Positions 17,515 to 26,729 of a stretch of 64,000 nucleotides of DNA are shown piece after piece. Every line of letters starts with the position of its first letter. Positions within the stretch are counted from its first letter, which is position 1. The position numbers and the translations under genes are program-made. This DNA is from Muriicola jejuensis. Its GTDB lineage: Bacteria; Bacteroidota; Bacteroidia; Flavobacteriales; Flavobacteriaceae. The notes under the pieces were generated by a model, which had not been told where the DNA came from, did not search any database, and worked only from the letters and a program-made list of their open reading frames with translations. The DNA is taken from assembly GCF_010671595.1 (NCBI RefSeq), contig NZ_JAABOP010000001.1, forward strand, positions 1,054,001 to 1,118,000. Reading direction: 5' to 3'.

Positions 17515-18228
17515 ATGTTGAATAAAATAAACCTGGAAAACGTCCTTTTCCTCGACATAGAAACCGTTCCCGAAACCCCGACCTACGGAGAGTTAGACGA
17601 GGTCCGCCAAGATCTGTGGGAACAGAAAACGCAATACAGGAGAACCGAAGGGGTCACAGCCGAAGAATACTATGAAAATGCAGGGATCTGGGCCGAATTC
17701 GGGAAGATCATCTGCATTTCGGTGGGTTATTTCCACCAAAAAGGCAGTCAGAGACAATTTCGCGTAACCACATTCCACGGGGAAGAGGAAAAGATCCTGA
17801 AGGAATTCCGCCAATTGCTCGACACCCATTACGGCCATTCTAAATACCTGTTATGCGCCCATAACGGAAAGGAATTTGATTTTCCTTACATCGCCCGCAG
17901 GATGATCGTCCACGGTATTCCCCTGCCGGAAAAACTGAACCTCTTCGGCAAAAAACCCTGGGAAGTGCCCCACCTGGATACCATGGAACTCTGGAAATTT
18001 GGAGATTTCAAAAATTACACCTCATTAAAACTCCTGGCCCATGTGCTGGGTATCCCCTCTCCCAAGGAAGATATTGACGGCAGCATGGTGCGGGCCGTGT
18101 ATTACGAAGAAGGGGACCTCGACCGAATCATCGAATACTGCGTAAGGGATGTGATCACTGTGGCGCAGGTCTTTCTAAGGCTACGGAATGAGGAGCAGTT
18201 ATCAGAGGGAGAGATTGTTTATGTTTAG
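17515..18228 (+). CDS. predicted 3'-5' exonuclease related to PolB exonuclease domain
   Basis: 237 residues of the DEDD nuclease fold (PF10108-type). Exo I motif is NVLFLDIETVPE (Asp and Glu bind metal), Exo II is LCAHNGKEFDFPYIARRM, and Exo III is YCVRDVITVAQVFL with the final Asp. The segment LNLFGKKPWEVPHLDTMELW is typical of this stand-alone family. It probably acts in DNA repair or processing; substrate unknown. A pair of palindromes upstream (17428-17444, and GACCTT/AAGGTC at 17482-17495) may control it. Confidence 0.85.
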   Translation: MLNKINLENVLFLDIETVPETPTYGELDEVRQDLWEQKTQYRRTEGVTAEEYYENAGIWAEFGKIICISVGYFHQKGSQRQFRVTTFHGEEEKILKEFRQLLDTHYGHSKYLLCAHNGKEFDFPYIARRMIVHGIPLPEKLNLFGKKPWEVPHLDTMELWKFGDFKNYTSLKLLAHVLGIPSPKEDIDGSMVRAVYYEEGDLDRIIEYCVRDVITVAQVFLRLRNEEQLSEGEIVYV

Positions 18229-18321
18229 AACAATGAATCCCGTCAGTCATTCATTTACTTTTAAAACAATAAATAAGGTTAAAATCCACGCATAATTGTT
18301 GCTAAAAACTGAAAGTTCAAA

Positions 18322-18939
18322 ATGTCGGAAACAGCCATTTTACCTTTAGCCTTAACGGTGATGTTAGGCCCTCAGATTCTAGTAGGGATGTTGTTAATAA
18401 TGAGAAAAGACGCAATCAAATCTTCTTTAATTTATATTCTATCAATTGTATCGACCTTGATGTTGACCACTTTTTTGTATTATAAACTAATAGAAAATAC
18501 TGATTTACATAATGTTTCAATGGGAGGAAGACCCTTTTTGAAGTATGTTTTGATCCTATTTTTCATTATCCTGATTATTCGATCAGTAATCAATCGCAAT
18601 AAGATTACAAAACCACCTAAATGGATGAAAGGAATATCATCAGCTTCTTTGAGCGAGATCTTTTTTATTGGCTTCTTTTTAATAGCCTTTATGCCCACAG
18701 ATGTTATTGTTGCATTCTCCGTTGGAAATATTTTGAATGGTGAATCAGGGAACTTCTGGGATGCCTTGCCTTTTTTTGGGGCCGTCCTATTAGTATCACT
18801 GTTCCCTTTGACGATATATTTCTCTTTAGGAAGGTCAAAAAGGGCGAAGTACTTAGAAAATGTCAATAATTGGTTGAATACACATGGTTATCTGATCAAT
18901 GTGGTGGTTATGGTATTCTTTATAATTCTTATGCTCTAG
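18322..18939 (+). CDS. GAP (Sap-like) family integral membrane protein
   Basis: 205 residues with about six membrane segments (for example LALTVMLGPQILVGMLLIM, ALPFFGAVLLVSLFPLTIYF, and a C-terminal VVVMVFFIILML). The order of a first helix with a GP motif, then a charged loop (RKDAIKSS), fits the GAP/sulfolipid-1-addressing protein family of small exporters, though a LysE-like exporter is another possibility. Codon use is A+T-rich compared with the genes on either side, a feature shared with the next gene, 62 bases downstream. Confidence 0.55.
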   Translation: MSETAILPLALTVMLGPQILVGMLLIMRKDAIKSSLIYILSIVSTLMLTTFLYYKLIENTDLHNVSMGGRPFLKYVLILFFIILIIRSVINRNKITKPPKWMKGISSASLSEIFFIGFFLIAFMPTDVIVAFSVGNILNGESGNFWDALPFFGAVLLVSLFPLTIYFSLGRSKRAKYLENVNNWLNTHGYLINVVVMVFFIILML

Positions 18940-19001
18940 GAAAACTCATTCATCAGTAATGCTTATTTTTAAGAGCATGTTAAAGATTAAAAATGTTCTA
19001 A

Positions 19002-20894
19002 ATGAAAAATTTTCTCTTACTATTCGCCATAGCAACTATGCTTGGCTGTGCTCAAAATAACACTTTTGATAAAGCTTTACTCAAACCGGAAGTGATCGAT
19101 CACAATGTCCCTTTAGAAACGGAACCGTATGCAGATGAAGCAATTTTGAAAAACCTGGCGCCCATTCGTGCTCGGTTTGACAACTATGCCATTACTGAAG
19201 ACAGTGATTTCATAAACGACAGAATGACTTCTTTTGGGAAACAAATGCCCAAAACCATCTACGAACCAGTAAAGGATAAGGCCTTTTTAATGGCCGGGTG
19301 GCAATTGACATCCACCTTGATTGTAGTGGGAGATGATGGATTGATTGTGGTAGACCCAGGAGAAAGTGACGAGGCTTCAGAGCGAATACTAAGTGATTTT
19401 AGGAAAGAAACAAATATCCAACTACCTGTTAGGGCTGTCGTTTACACGCATAGACACCCTGATCACTCCTTTGGTTCTGCGGGAATGGGTATTTCGCAAG
19501 AACAAGTAGATAATGGCGAGGTAAAAATATTTGCGCACCATCAATTCATGGAATATCTGGCCAATGATGCCAGTGTCGTAGGTTCAATACTAACGCAACG
19601 CACAGCCTATGGAGGCGCAACTTATTTGGGTCAAAATGAAAAAGGACTTGTACACGCTGGATTAGGACCAACATTTGCTGGAGGAAAGATTTCTTTTTAT
19701 CGTCCTACTGATATTGTTAAAGGTGAATTAGAAACCGAAGTTGCTGGAATTAAAATGATATTATTTGAGGCTTATGGAGATGCAGAGGATGAAATAGATG
19801 TCTATTTTCCAGACTTAAAGCACGTACACGGATCTGAAACTATTCAGGGGGAATCCTATCCAAATCTTTACACCCTAAGAGGAACTAAATACAGAGACTT
19901 AGTGAAGTGGTATAAGGGAGTCGACAATCTCTTGGAATACGCCAAAAAGAGTGACAGCTACAGTCATTCTCATATGCGATCATGGGTTGGAAATGAGTTT
20001 ATCGTGGAACGCATTCAAAACTACAGAGATGCCATTCAATTCACTCACGACCAATCTATCTACCATATGAATCAAGGAGCTACACGTGAAGAATTGGTGG
20101 GATTAGTTTCTCTTCCAGAGCATCTTAAAAACGATCCATGGTTACAGGAATTCTATGGCACTGTGGAACACGTAGTCAGAAATGTTTACAATGGTTATTT
20201 GGGATGGTATTCCGGTGATGCTACCGAACTGGCAACCCCATCCTTTAAGCGAAAGGCAGAACTCTACGTTTCGGCGATGGGAGGACGTGATAATGTCCTT
20301 AAAATTGCCAACCAGGCCATTGATGCAGCAGACTATGGTTGGGCTATGGAAGTAACTACGCACCTGGTAAGGGCTAACCCTGACGATAAAGAGGCACGAG
20401 ATCTAAAAGCGAAAGCAATGCAGGCCTGGGGTTATGATCAGGCTAACATCTATTACAGGAATTTCGCCCTTTCGGGAGCCAAAGAACTCGATGGAACGCT
20501 GGACAAGTCTGGCGCCTTTGATTTTGCAAACCCTGTTATCATTCAACAATTCGGGATCGGAACAATCCTGGAAAACCTTCGAGTTAAAATTGATGCCTCC
20601 AAAGCAATAGACGCCGATTTCAAAATTGGATTTAATATTACAGACCGGAACGAAAAATATGGCTTTCATGTACGAAATGGCATAGCGGCCTTTTATGAGT
20701 ATATTCCTGATGATGCCAACCTCGTAGTTAATATTCCGAGTAAGGTGGTTTACGATTTCGTCCTGGGTAAAGGACGTGTGAAAGATGCTATTAACAATGG
20801 GAATGGTACTGCCAATGGTAACATTGATCAATTGGATACATTTGCGGGCTTCTTTGATTTTTCAAAATCTGACATTCACCTGTCCTCTCGATGA
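19002..20894 (+). CDS. alkyl-sulfatase-like metallo-beta-lactamase fold lipoprotein
   Basis: 630 residues with a lipoprotein signal (MKNFLLLFAIATMLGC). The MBL core has the metal motif VVYTHRHPDHSFGSAGM, preceded by LTSTLIVVGDDGLIVVDPG; a downstream block SYPNLYTLRGTKYRD and HSHMRSWVG match the SdsA1/YjcS alkyl sulfatase family. These are followed by the helical dimerisation domain (NGYLGWYSGD, near residue 405) and a C-terminal SCP2-like domain. The usual TPGTEAPAE loop is replaced by EAYGDAEDEIDVYFP, so the substrate may differ from alkyl sulfates. The first two thirds are A+T-rich, like the preceding membrane protein gene, suggesting transfer. Confidence 0.82.
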   Translation: MKNFLLLFAIATMLGCAQNNTFDKALLKPEVIDHNVPLETEPYADEAILKNLAPIRARFDNYAITEDSDFINDRMTSFGKQMPKTIYEPVKDKAFLMAGWQLTSTLIVVGDDGLIVVDPGESDEASERILSDFRKETNIQLPVRAVVYTHRHPDHSFGSAGMGISQEQVDNGEVKIFAHHQFMEYLANDASVVGSILTQRTAYGGATYLGQNEKGLVHAGLGPTFAGGKISFYRPTDIVKGELETEVAGIKMILFEAYGDAEDEIDVYFPDLKHVHGSETIQGESYPNLYTLRGTKYRDLVKWYKGVDNLLEYAKKSDSYSHSHMRSWVGNEFIVERIQNYRDAIQFTHDQSIYHMNQGATREELVGLVSLPEHLKNDPWLQEFYGTVEHVVRNVYNGYLGWYSGDATELATPSFKRKAELYVSAMGGRDNVLKIANQAIDAADYGWAMEVTTHLVRANPDDKEARDLKAKAMQAWGYDQANIYYRNFALSGAKELDGTLDKSGAFDFANPVIIQQFGIGTILENLRVKIDASKAIDADFKIGFNITDRNEKYGFHVRNGIAAFYEYIPDDANLVVNIPSKVVYDFVLGKGRVKDAINNGNGTANGNIDQLDTFAGFFDFSKSDIHLSSR

Positions 20895-21049
20895 ATCACT
20901 GTGACCCGGGTGCAGCTGATGAACAGGAATAAACCTATATTCAAGGAGAAAGAAGGATTAAAAGTGTAATCCGTCTGGTACAGGTAACCCCGGGTACCCC
21001 TGACATTGGACTAAAAGGAACGAGGCTCTGGCCCGAAAACGAAGTTGGG

Positions 21050-21793
21050 TCACCGCAAATAACGGTCGAGCTGTACAATGATTTCCCGGGATCCCTCCAG
21101 GGAGAGCTCGAGTTCTTTCCTGGTTTCCATAAACAGTATCCGCTTAAAATTACTGATCCCCTGGAAGGTGGCCGCCAGATGGGCGTAATCGACCTTATTC
21201 CAGACCAGGGAATCGATAAGGGGGCCCTGGTCGTGGATCTCGGTTGCACCGAAGGTGTAGGTATTCACGTAGGTGGTTACCTTCCCCTGATAGTCACCAG
21301 TGGTCTTTTCCACCCGGTCCATCCGTGTTGCCTTTTCATTGTAAAATTCCTTGATAGACCGCCCGAGCGAATCCGGTAAGTTCTCTATCAATCCCGTTTG
21401 GTTCAGGCTGTTATAGGCGTTGGTATTGTAGCGGAGCTGGACGATCCAGTTGGGGTTATACTCAAAGCGCATAATTTGTAAAAGGGTATCCACGGTCGCC
21501 CCTGGCCCCGCTACTCGCGACCTCAATGATTCGTTATAAAGGAATTGTTCCCTGATATAGGGAAGCCTTTCCGAGATTTGGAGGGTATCCTGTACCAGGT
21601 CATTCCTCAAGGCCACAAGGGAATCCCTGATCCTGATGTCGGTTTTTCGATCCTCATTCCAGGTATTGATGGAGAGGGCAATCAGGATGCCGATCACCAC
21701 CAGCACAATCTCCCCGATGGCATACATCAGGTACTTGCTGAATTTGTTTTCCTCGAGCAATTGCTGCCTGATTTTCCGAAAGAATTTGATCAT
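21050..21793 (-). CDS. DUF6090 family membrane protein
   Basis: 247 residues. The N-terminus KFFRKIRQQLLEENKFSKYL is followed by one membrane helix (YAIGEIVLVVIGILIALSI) and NTWNEDRK, the hallmark of DUF6090 proteins. The rest is a helical, charged domain facing one side of the membrane, probably coiled-coil-like. Function is unknown. A second member lies at 34468-35259; the two share the N-terminal hallmark but little else. Confidence 0.75.
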   Translation of the reverse strand: MIKFFRKIRQQLLEENKFSKYLMYAIGEIVLVVIGILIALSINTWNEDRKTDIRIRDSLVALRNDLVQDTLQISERLPYIREQFLYNESLRSRVAGPGATVDTLLQIMRFEYNPNWIVQLRYNTNAYNSLNQTGLIENLPDSLGRSIKEFYNEKATRMDRVEKTTGDYQGKVTTYVNTYTFGATEIHDQGPLIDSLVWNKVDYAHLAATFQGISNFKRILFMETRKELELSLEGSREIIVQLDRYLR

Positions 21794-21891
21794 AGGTTAA
21801 GCATCGGTTTAATAGGGAGAAAAGTACGCATCAGACAATATCCTGCCCGCATTCAACATTAATCACCGCATACCCGTCCCCTGGAAACAGG

Positions 21892-24800
21892 TTAATCATT
21901 TTTTAACCCAGAGGCGGTGCGATCCTCCTTGGCCGGGACCGGAGTGGTTTTCTTCGGTTTTACCTGCACCAATTTCATGACCTCTCCCACTACCCTTTCC
22001 ATTTGAGGATCACGATCCTGCATCAGAAGGTTGGGGTCATCCCATACCTTAATATCGGGCCTTACCCCTACCCCCTCATCAAACCATCTTCCGTCATTGT
22101 AGTACAAACGGGCACCAGGAACGGTGATCCCGCCCCCATCTATTAACTGGTGGCCCGTAGCCGGCCCCACCAGGATGCCTATGGTCCGTTCTCCCACAAT
22201 GGGGCCTGCGTTGAGTTCCCTGAACGCCCAGGGGAGCCCGTCACCGCCTGATCCTGCCCAGCCGTTGATCAGCATCCCCATGGGCCCGGTATTGGCCTTT
22301 ACAGGGAAGGGATGGGCTTTGCCATGGCGCCAGTAGAGGTTGTAGATCGTTGGCCGCGTCATCAGTTCCAGGAAACGGTCTGCAAGCTGTCCACCTCCGT
22401 TGAAGCGCTCGTCTATAATAAACCCTTCCTTATCGAGTTGCCCGTAATACATCTTGACGAGGTCTAACTGACCCCTTCCGCCTGTATTGGTCATGTATAC
22501 ATATCCCAGTTTGCCATCGGAAAGTGATTCCACCCTCAGGCGGTTTTGCTCGATCCAGTCGAGGTAACGGATATTTCCTTCCTCCCCTCCGGTCAGACAG
22601 GTTACCACCACGGTTTTCGCATCCTGGGGGTTTCCTGTCTTGCTCACTTTCAGCGCAACCGTCTGCCCGTCCAGGCCTTCAAAAGCCGCATAGGGTTCCT
22701 TGTTCATCGGCAGGGGCATCCCATTGACGGAATGTATATAATCCCCTTCAGACACATCCACCCCGGGGCGGTCAAAGGGAGAGCGGTTCTCTGCGTCCCA
22801 GGGCGCCGGTTTCACGATCCTTTTGATCCTGTACCCTTTTTCGTCCTTCTCCCAGTCGATCCCCAGGTAGCCCGTACTGACGTTCTCCACGTCCTGGTTG
22901 TCCCCCCCGAAAGTATAGGTATGTCCGGCACTCAGCTCGGCGGCCAGGTTAGACTGGAGATAGGTCACGTCCCATCGGCTCCTCGCATCCTCGATCAGGT
23001 CGCCATACCGCGTCCTGAGCGCCTGCCAGTCGACCTGCTGCATGGCCTCATCGTAAAAGAAATCCCTGTGCCGCCTCCAGGTGTCCTGGAAGATCTGCCG
23101 CCACTCCTCCCTGGGGTTGAGTTCCATGACCAGGCCCTTGGTGGGAATCGCATCCTTTATCTTCTGTTCTGCCTCCGGTTTGATAACGCCGAATTGGGAG
23201 CCACTCCTCACCAGGAGGGATTTTCCATCCGCAGACATGACCACCCCGTTGACCTTCGCCATAATGGACTTTTCCTCCCGTTCCTTCAGGTCGTAATAGA
23301 AAAGTTCGGGATCCCCTCCGGCAGAACCGGAATTGGGGAACCTCCTGTAGACCACCTTGCCTTCGAACGCCATAAGGTCTCCCAGGTTGCCAGGTTTGGG
23401 CGGGAGGATCACCAGCCTGCTTTCCATTTCGTTCCAATCCACCTTAACAGGCTCCGGGGAGGCTTTCTTCTCATCCTCCTTTTTTCCCTTTTTCTTGTCC
23501 TGTTCCGGTTCTTCCTTTTCCTCGGCTTTCATCTCATCATTCTTGGCGTTGAGCAGGAAAGGAGACCCTTTACTCAGGCTGATGGCAGCGAGTTGGGTGG
23601 TATTGGGATAGATCCAGGTGCCATCCCCCAGTCCGCTGTATACGGCGTCAAAGTTCCTGTCCGTCAGAAAGAAAAGGTACTTCCCATCCGCGCTGAAAAC
23701 AGGGTCGCTGTCATCGTAAAACCCGCTGGTGACCTGCCTTGCCCGCTTGCTGGAAAGGTCGTAGATAAAGATCGCCTCATTGGCATTCCCCATTCCTACG
23801 GTATAGGTGAGCATCTTTGAATCGGGTGACCAGCTCATGGGGTATCCGTACCTCGATCCGTGGCCGTAATTCCATTCGTAATTGTCGGCCACTTCAACGG
23901 TCCCGGAAGCCACGTCCAGGATGCTGATGTCGTTCTTCTCATCTATAAAGGCTAGTTTCTTGCTGTCTGGAGACCAGTGCAGGGTATACCCATATCCTTT
24001 ATTCCTGGAGGTGAGTTTTCTGGCCGACTCTTCTGTACGCATGGATTGCACATAGATCTCATACTCCCCGGAGGCATCGCTCCAGTACGCCACATGATCC
24101 CCGTTTGGAGACCAGGCAGGGCTGTGGTCAAAGGCCCCGGAGGAAGCTGTCATATTCTGTACAAACCCTTCTTTTACGGGCACATTGAACAATTCGCCCC
24201 GGGCTTCAAAGACGATCCTGCTGGCCCCGGGGGAGGCGGTCATATTCCGGATCTGTTTGTCTACTTCCACCCTCTTTGGCATTTCCAGGGTGAGATCGCT
24301 TACCACGGAAACTGCGACTTCCTGAGGGGTTTCGGTAGCCAGGTCCATCCGGTACAGGGTCCCCCCAACTTCAAAAACCAGGTCATTGGGTCCCGCAGAA
24401 AGGTAGGTGATATCGAAGTCCTTGAATTGGGTTACCCGGTTCAGGGATCCTGATCGCACATCATAGTTCCATATGTTCAGGCGCATATCCTCGGCCCGGT
24501 CAGAGAGGAAATAGATCTTGTCCTTTCCCCAGGCAGGTTTTCCGTCATTTGCTTCGTTATCCGTGATGTTTTTTGCTGTATTGGTTTCGAGGTCAAACAG
24601 GATCACATCCGAGGTGAGTCCGCCTCTGTATCTTTTAAAAGGATAGGTCTCCGTGATCTTGGTGATGTATGCCAGTTGCTTCCCATCCGGAGAATAGGTA
24701 GCAATTTCCCCATAGGGAATAGGTAGTTTTTCGGGCATCCCTCCGGTTTTCGGGATGAGGAAAAGCTGGTTGACCCGCCCTGAGGGGATCCCCGTTTCCC

Positions 24801-25173
24801 GCCTGGAAGCGAAGAGGATCTTTTCCCCGGAAGGATGCCATTCCACCATGCGATCGTCATGAGACCCGTAGGTGAGCCTGAGGGGCACGCCCCCGGTGGT
24901 GGGCATCACATACACGTCCGGGTTCCCCCTGTAGCTGGCCGTAAAGGCAATCTCCTTCCCGTCCGGGGAGAATTTTGGATAGGACTCTTCCCCCGGAGAA
25001 TTGGTGAGCTGGGTAGCCATGCCCCCATTTTTATCGACCACCCAGATATCGCCCCCATAGACAAAACAGATCTGGGTCGAAGACACATCCACATAGCGCA
25101 TCAGTTTGGCGTTGATCTGGCCGAAAGAAAGGAATCCGGAAATAAGGAAAAGGCAGGTGATTACGAGTCTCAT
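21892..25173 (-). CDS. secreted tricorn-like protease (propeller + PDZ + S41 peptidase)
   Basis: 1093 residues with a signal peptide (MRLVITCLFLISGFLSFG). Residues about 30-530 hold TolB/tricorn-type propeller repeats (PKFSPDGKEIAFTA, PAWSPNGDHVAYWS, LHWSPDSKKLAFID, PVFSADGKYLFFLT). A Lys/Glu-rich linker (about 545-580) follows, then a core domain with LSAGHTYTFGG (His of the catalytic set). A PDZ region (DYIHSVNGMPL) comes next, and a C-terminal S41 domain has the serine in GWAGSGGDGLP and VGERTIG. Tricorn cuts peptides in the cytosol of archaea; the signal here indicates a periplasmic or exported form. Confidence 0.9.
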   Translation of the reverse strand: MRLVITCLFLISGFLSFGQINAKLMRYVDVSSTQICFVYGGDIWVVDKNGGMATQLTNSPGEESYPKFSPDGKEIAFTASYRGNPDVYVMPTTGGVPLRLTYGSHDDRMVEWHPSGEKILFASRRETGIPSGRVNQLFLIPKTGGMPEKLPIPYGEIATYSPDGKQLAYITKITETYPFKRYRGGLTSDVILFDLETNTAKNITDNEANDGKPAWGKDKIYFLSDRAEDMRLNIWNYDVRSGSLNRVTQFKDFDITYLSAGPNDLVFEVGGTLYRMDLATETPQEVAVSVVSDLTLEMPKRVEVDKQIRNMTASPGASRIVFEARGELFNVPVKEGFVQNMTASSGAFDHSPAWSPNGDHVAYWSDASGEYEIYVQSMRTEESARKLTSRNKGYGYTLHWSPDSKKLAFIDEKNDISILDVASGTVEVADNYEWNYGHGSRYGYPMSWSPDSKMLTYTVGMGNANEAIFIYDLSSKRARQVTSGFYDDSDPVFSADGKYLFFLTDRNFDAVYSGLGDGTWIYPNTTQLAAISLSKGSPFLLNAKNDEMKAEEKEEPEQDKKKGKKEDEKKASPEPVKVDWNEMESRLVILPPKPGNLGDLMAFEGKVVYRRFPNSGSAGGDPELFYYDLKEREEKSIMAKVNGVVMSADGKSLLVRSGSQFGVIKPEAEQKIKDAIPTKGLVMELNPREEWRQIFQDTWRRHRDFFYDEAMQQVDWQALRTRYGDLIEDARSRWDVTYLQSNLAAELSAGHTYTFGGDNQDVENVSTGYLGIDWEKDEKGYRIKRIVKPAPWDAENRSPFDRPGVDVSEGDYIHSVNGMPLPMNKEPYAAFEGLDGQTVALKVSKTGNPQDAKTVVVTCLTGGEEGNIRYLDWIEQNRLRVESLSDGKLGYVYMTNTGGRGQLDLVKMYYGQLDKEGFIIDERFNGGGQLADRFLELMTRPTIYNLYWRHGKAHPFPVKANTGPMGMLINGWAGSGGDGLPWAFRELNAGPIVGERTIGILVGPATGHQLIDGGGITVPGARLYYNDGRWFDEGVGVRPDIKVWDDPNLLMQDRDPQMERVVGEVMKLVQVKPKKTTPVPAKEDRTASGLKND

Positions 25174-25302
25174 AGAGTTGGTTTTAGTGGAGGATTAAGA
25201 TAAGGAATTCACAGAATTATACTGGCAGGAAACGGTGGTTTTCCGCAGACGAAGGGATCGGTGTTGTTATGCCGGTGAGTTTTACAGCCACGTATCCGGC
25301 AG

Positions 25303-26130
25303 CTATTTCGTCACGAAATCTCCCGCCTTTAAACCTGGGCTTTGAATACCACCCACAAACTCGTAAGGAATGGATTTCAGACCCTCATTAGTATTTACAG
25401 GTACCAGACAGTTAAAATGAAGGTGCTCAACGTTGGTCTGTCCTGTCATACCGGACAAAGCTATGGGCTGTCCCCGTTCTACCTGATCGCCCACTTTCAC
25501 CAGGCTTCCGTCCTGTTTTAAATGTACATATTGGGTGAACAAACCGGAATCCGGCTCATACAGGGTCACAAAGTTGGCAAAGGGTTCCCACTCCTTTCCC
25601 TCCCCGCCGAATTTGTACTGATCGATGACCCCAACCACAAAACCCCCTGTGGCCGCACAAACCGTGTCCCCTACTTTCAGGCCTAAATCCAGGGCGTATC
25701 CAGACCAGCTGCCTTTGTGGGTGAAATTTGTGTTATTGCCCTGTATGACCCTGTACTTTTTCCCTTCCTTGAAAGGCAGGTCCAGAGCGATCTTTTTGAT
25801 CTCTTTGGATGTACTGCCCAATCGGGAACTGAAGCTGATCTGGCCTTGAGGAGGATTTGTGTTGAAAAGAGTAAGAACTGTATCGGTCTTGCTATCTAAC
25901 AAAACCGGATTTATCTCATTGAAGCGAGCCTGCAGGACCTGGTCTTCCGATGAAACCCATATTCTGAGGGGACAGTGTAAAGGGTTTTCAAGTTCGATCC
26001 TCAACTCATCATCCTGATAGGTATAGGATTTGTTGTACTGGTACTGTACATACCTTTCAGTCGGTAATTTAACGGACGCACATCCCAGCATGAAGGATAG
26101 TAAGAGTACACTGAACAGTGATCGCATCAT
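25303..26130 (-). CDS. M23 family metallopeptidase lipoprotein
   Basis: 275 residues with a lipoprotein signal (MMRSLFSVLLLSFMLGC). The N-terminal half is a beta-sandwich-like domain; the C-terminal half is a LytM/M23 domain with THKGSWSGYALDLGLKVGDT (His and Asp ligands), ATGGFVVGVID, TQYVHLKQDG and the third ligand in VEHLHFNCLV. M23 enzymes cut peptidoglycan cross-links. Spacing of the first His to Asp is one residue longer than usual, but all ligands are present. Start is ATG 26130 or 26127. Confidence 0.85.
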   Translation of the reverse strand: MMRSLFSVLLLSFMLGCASVKLPTERYVQYQYNKSYTYQDDELRIELENPLHCPLRIWVSSEDQVLQARFNEINPVLLDSKTDTVLTLFNTNPPQGQISFSSRLGSTSKEIKKIALDLPFKEGKKYRVIQGNNTNFTHKGSWSGYALDLGLKVGDTVCAATGGFVVGVIDQYKFGGEGKEWEPFANFVTLYEPDSGLFTQYVHLKQDGSLVKVGDQVERGQPIALSGMTGQTNVEHLHFNCLVPVNTNEGLKSIPYEFVGGIQSPGLKAGDFVTK

Positions 26131-26259
26131 GAGTCGGTTTTTTAGGCTTCTAAAAACGGAAAAAGATTTCCAGGGAAGCGGTGACCAACCCTAATTTAGG
26201 AAAATCCGCGAATCTGGTAACCAAAGAATACTCCTGTACCTGGTGCATGCTTCCAGGAC

Positions 26260-26703
26260 TCACGAAATTTCCCTGACAAAACACACCACCCGGTTCACTT
26301 CCCGGAATCCCATCCGTTTGTGAAAGGCAAGACTATCAAGATTTCCGACCTCCGTATCAGAGGCGATCTCGGTACACCCCATCTGTTTTCCCCATTCCTC
26401 AGCTCTTTTCACCAGCATTTGGGCATATCCCTTTTTGCGGAAGGCCGAAGCCACAAAGATCCCTTCGATATAACATACCGGTTTGGTAGACGACCCTTCC
26501 ACGTATTCGGTCCTGAGGGAGAGGGAAACGAAGCCGGCTAGTATGTTCTCCACCTTTAAAAGAAAAGCGTTTTGTGCGTGGTCTGGTATAGATTTCCTGA
26601 AGAATTTTTCCTCCTCTTCCAGGCTGCTGTCCGGCCATAGAATAATGGCCAATCCGGCGATCTCTTTGTAGTTGGCGGAAGAGAGTTCTTCTGTTGTGAC
26701 CAT
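26260..26703 (-). CDS. GNAT acetyltransferase, aminoglycoside 6'-N-acetyltransferase-like
   Basis: 147 residues. Blocks resemble AAC(6')-I enzymes: LWPDSSLEEEEKFF near residue 22, CYIEGIFVASAFRKKGYAQ near 77-95 (acetyl-CoA loop RKKGYA), EEWGKQMGCTEIASDTEVGN near 102-121, and AFHKRMGFREVNRVV near 126-140. The TEIASDTE and GF.EV.R.V pattern is typical of that subfamily, so a drug-modifying or related N-acetyl transfer is plausible. Chromosomal setting and standard base use point to an intrinsic gene, not a mobile one. Substrate not proven. Confidence 0.8.
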   Translation of the reverse strand: MVTTEELSSANYKEIAGLAIILWPDSSLEEEEKFFRKSIPDHAQNAFLLKVENILAGFVSLSLRTEYVEGSSTKPVCYIEGIFVASAFRKKGYAQMLVKRAEEWGKQMGCTEIASDTEVGNLDSLAFHKRMGFREVNRVVCFVREIS

Positions 26704-26729
26704 TTTTTAAACCGTGTTAGAAGTAATTT

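Noticed and set aside
22546-23820. 424-codon ORF opposite the tricorn-like gene
   Set aside because: Fully antisense to conserved propeller and peptidase domains; long open frames are expected opposite such codon use.
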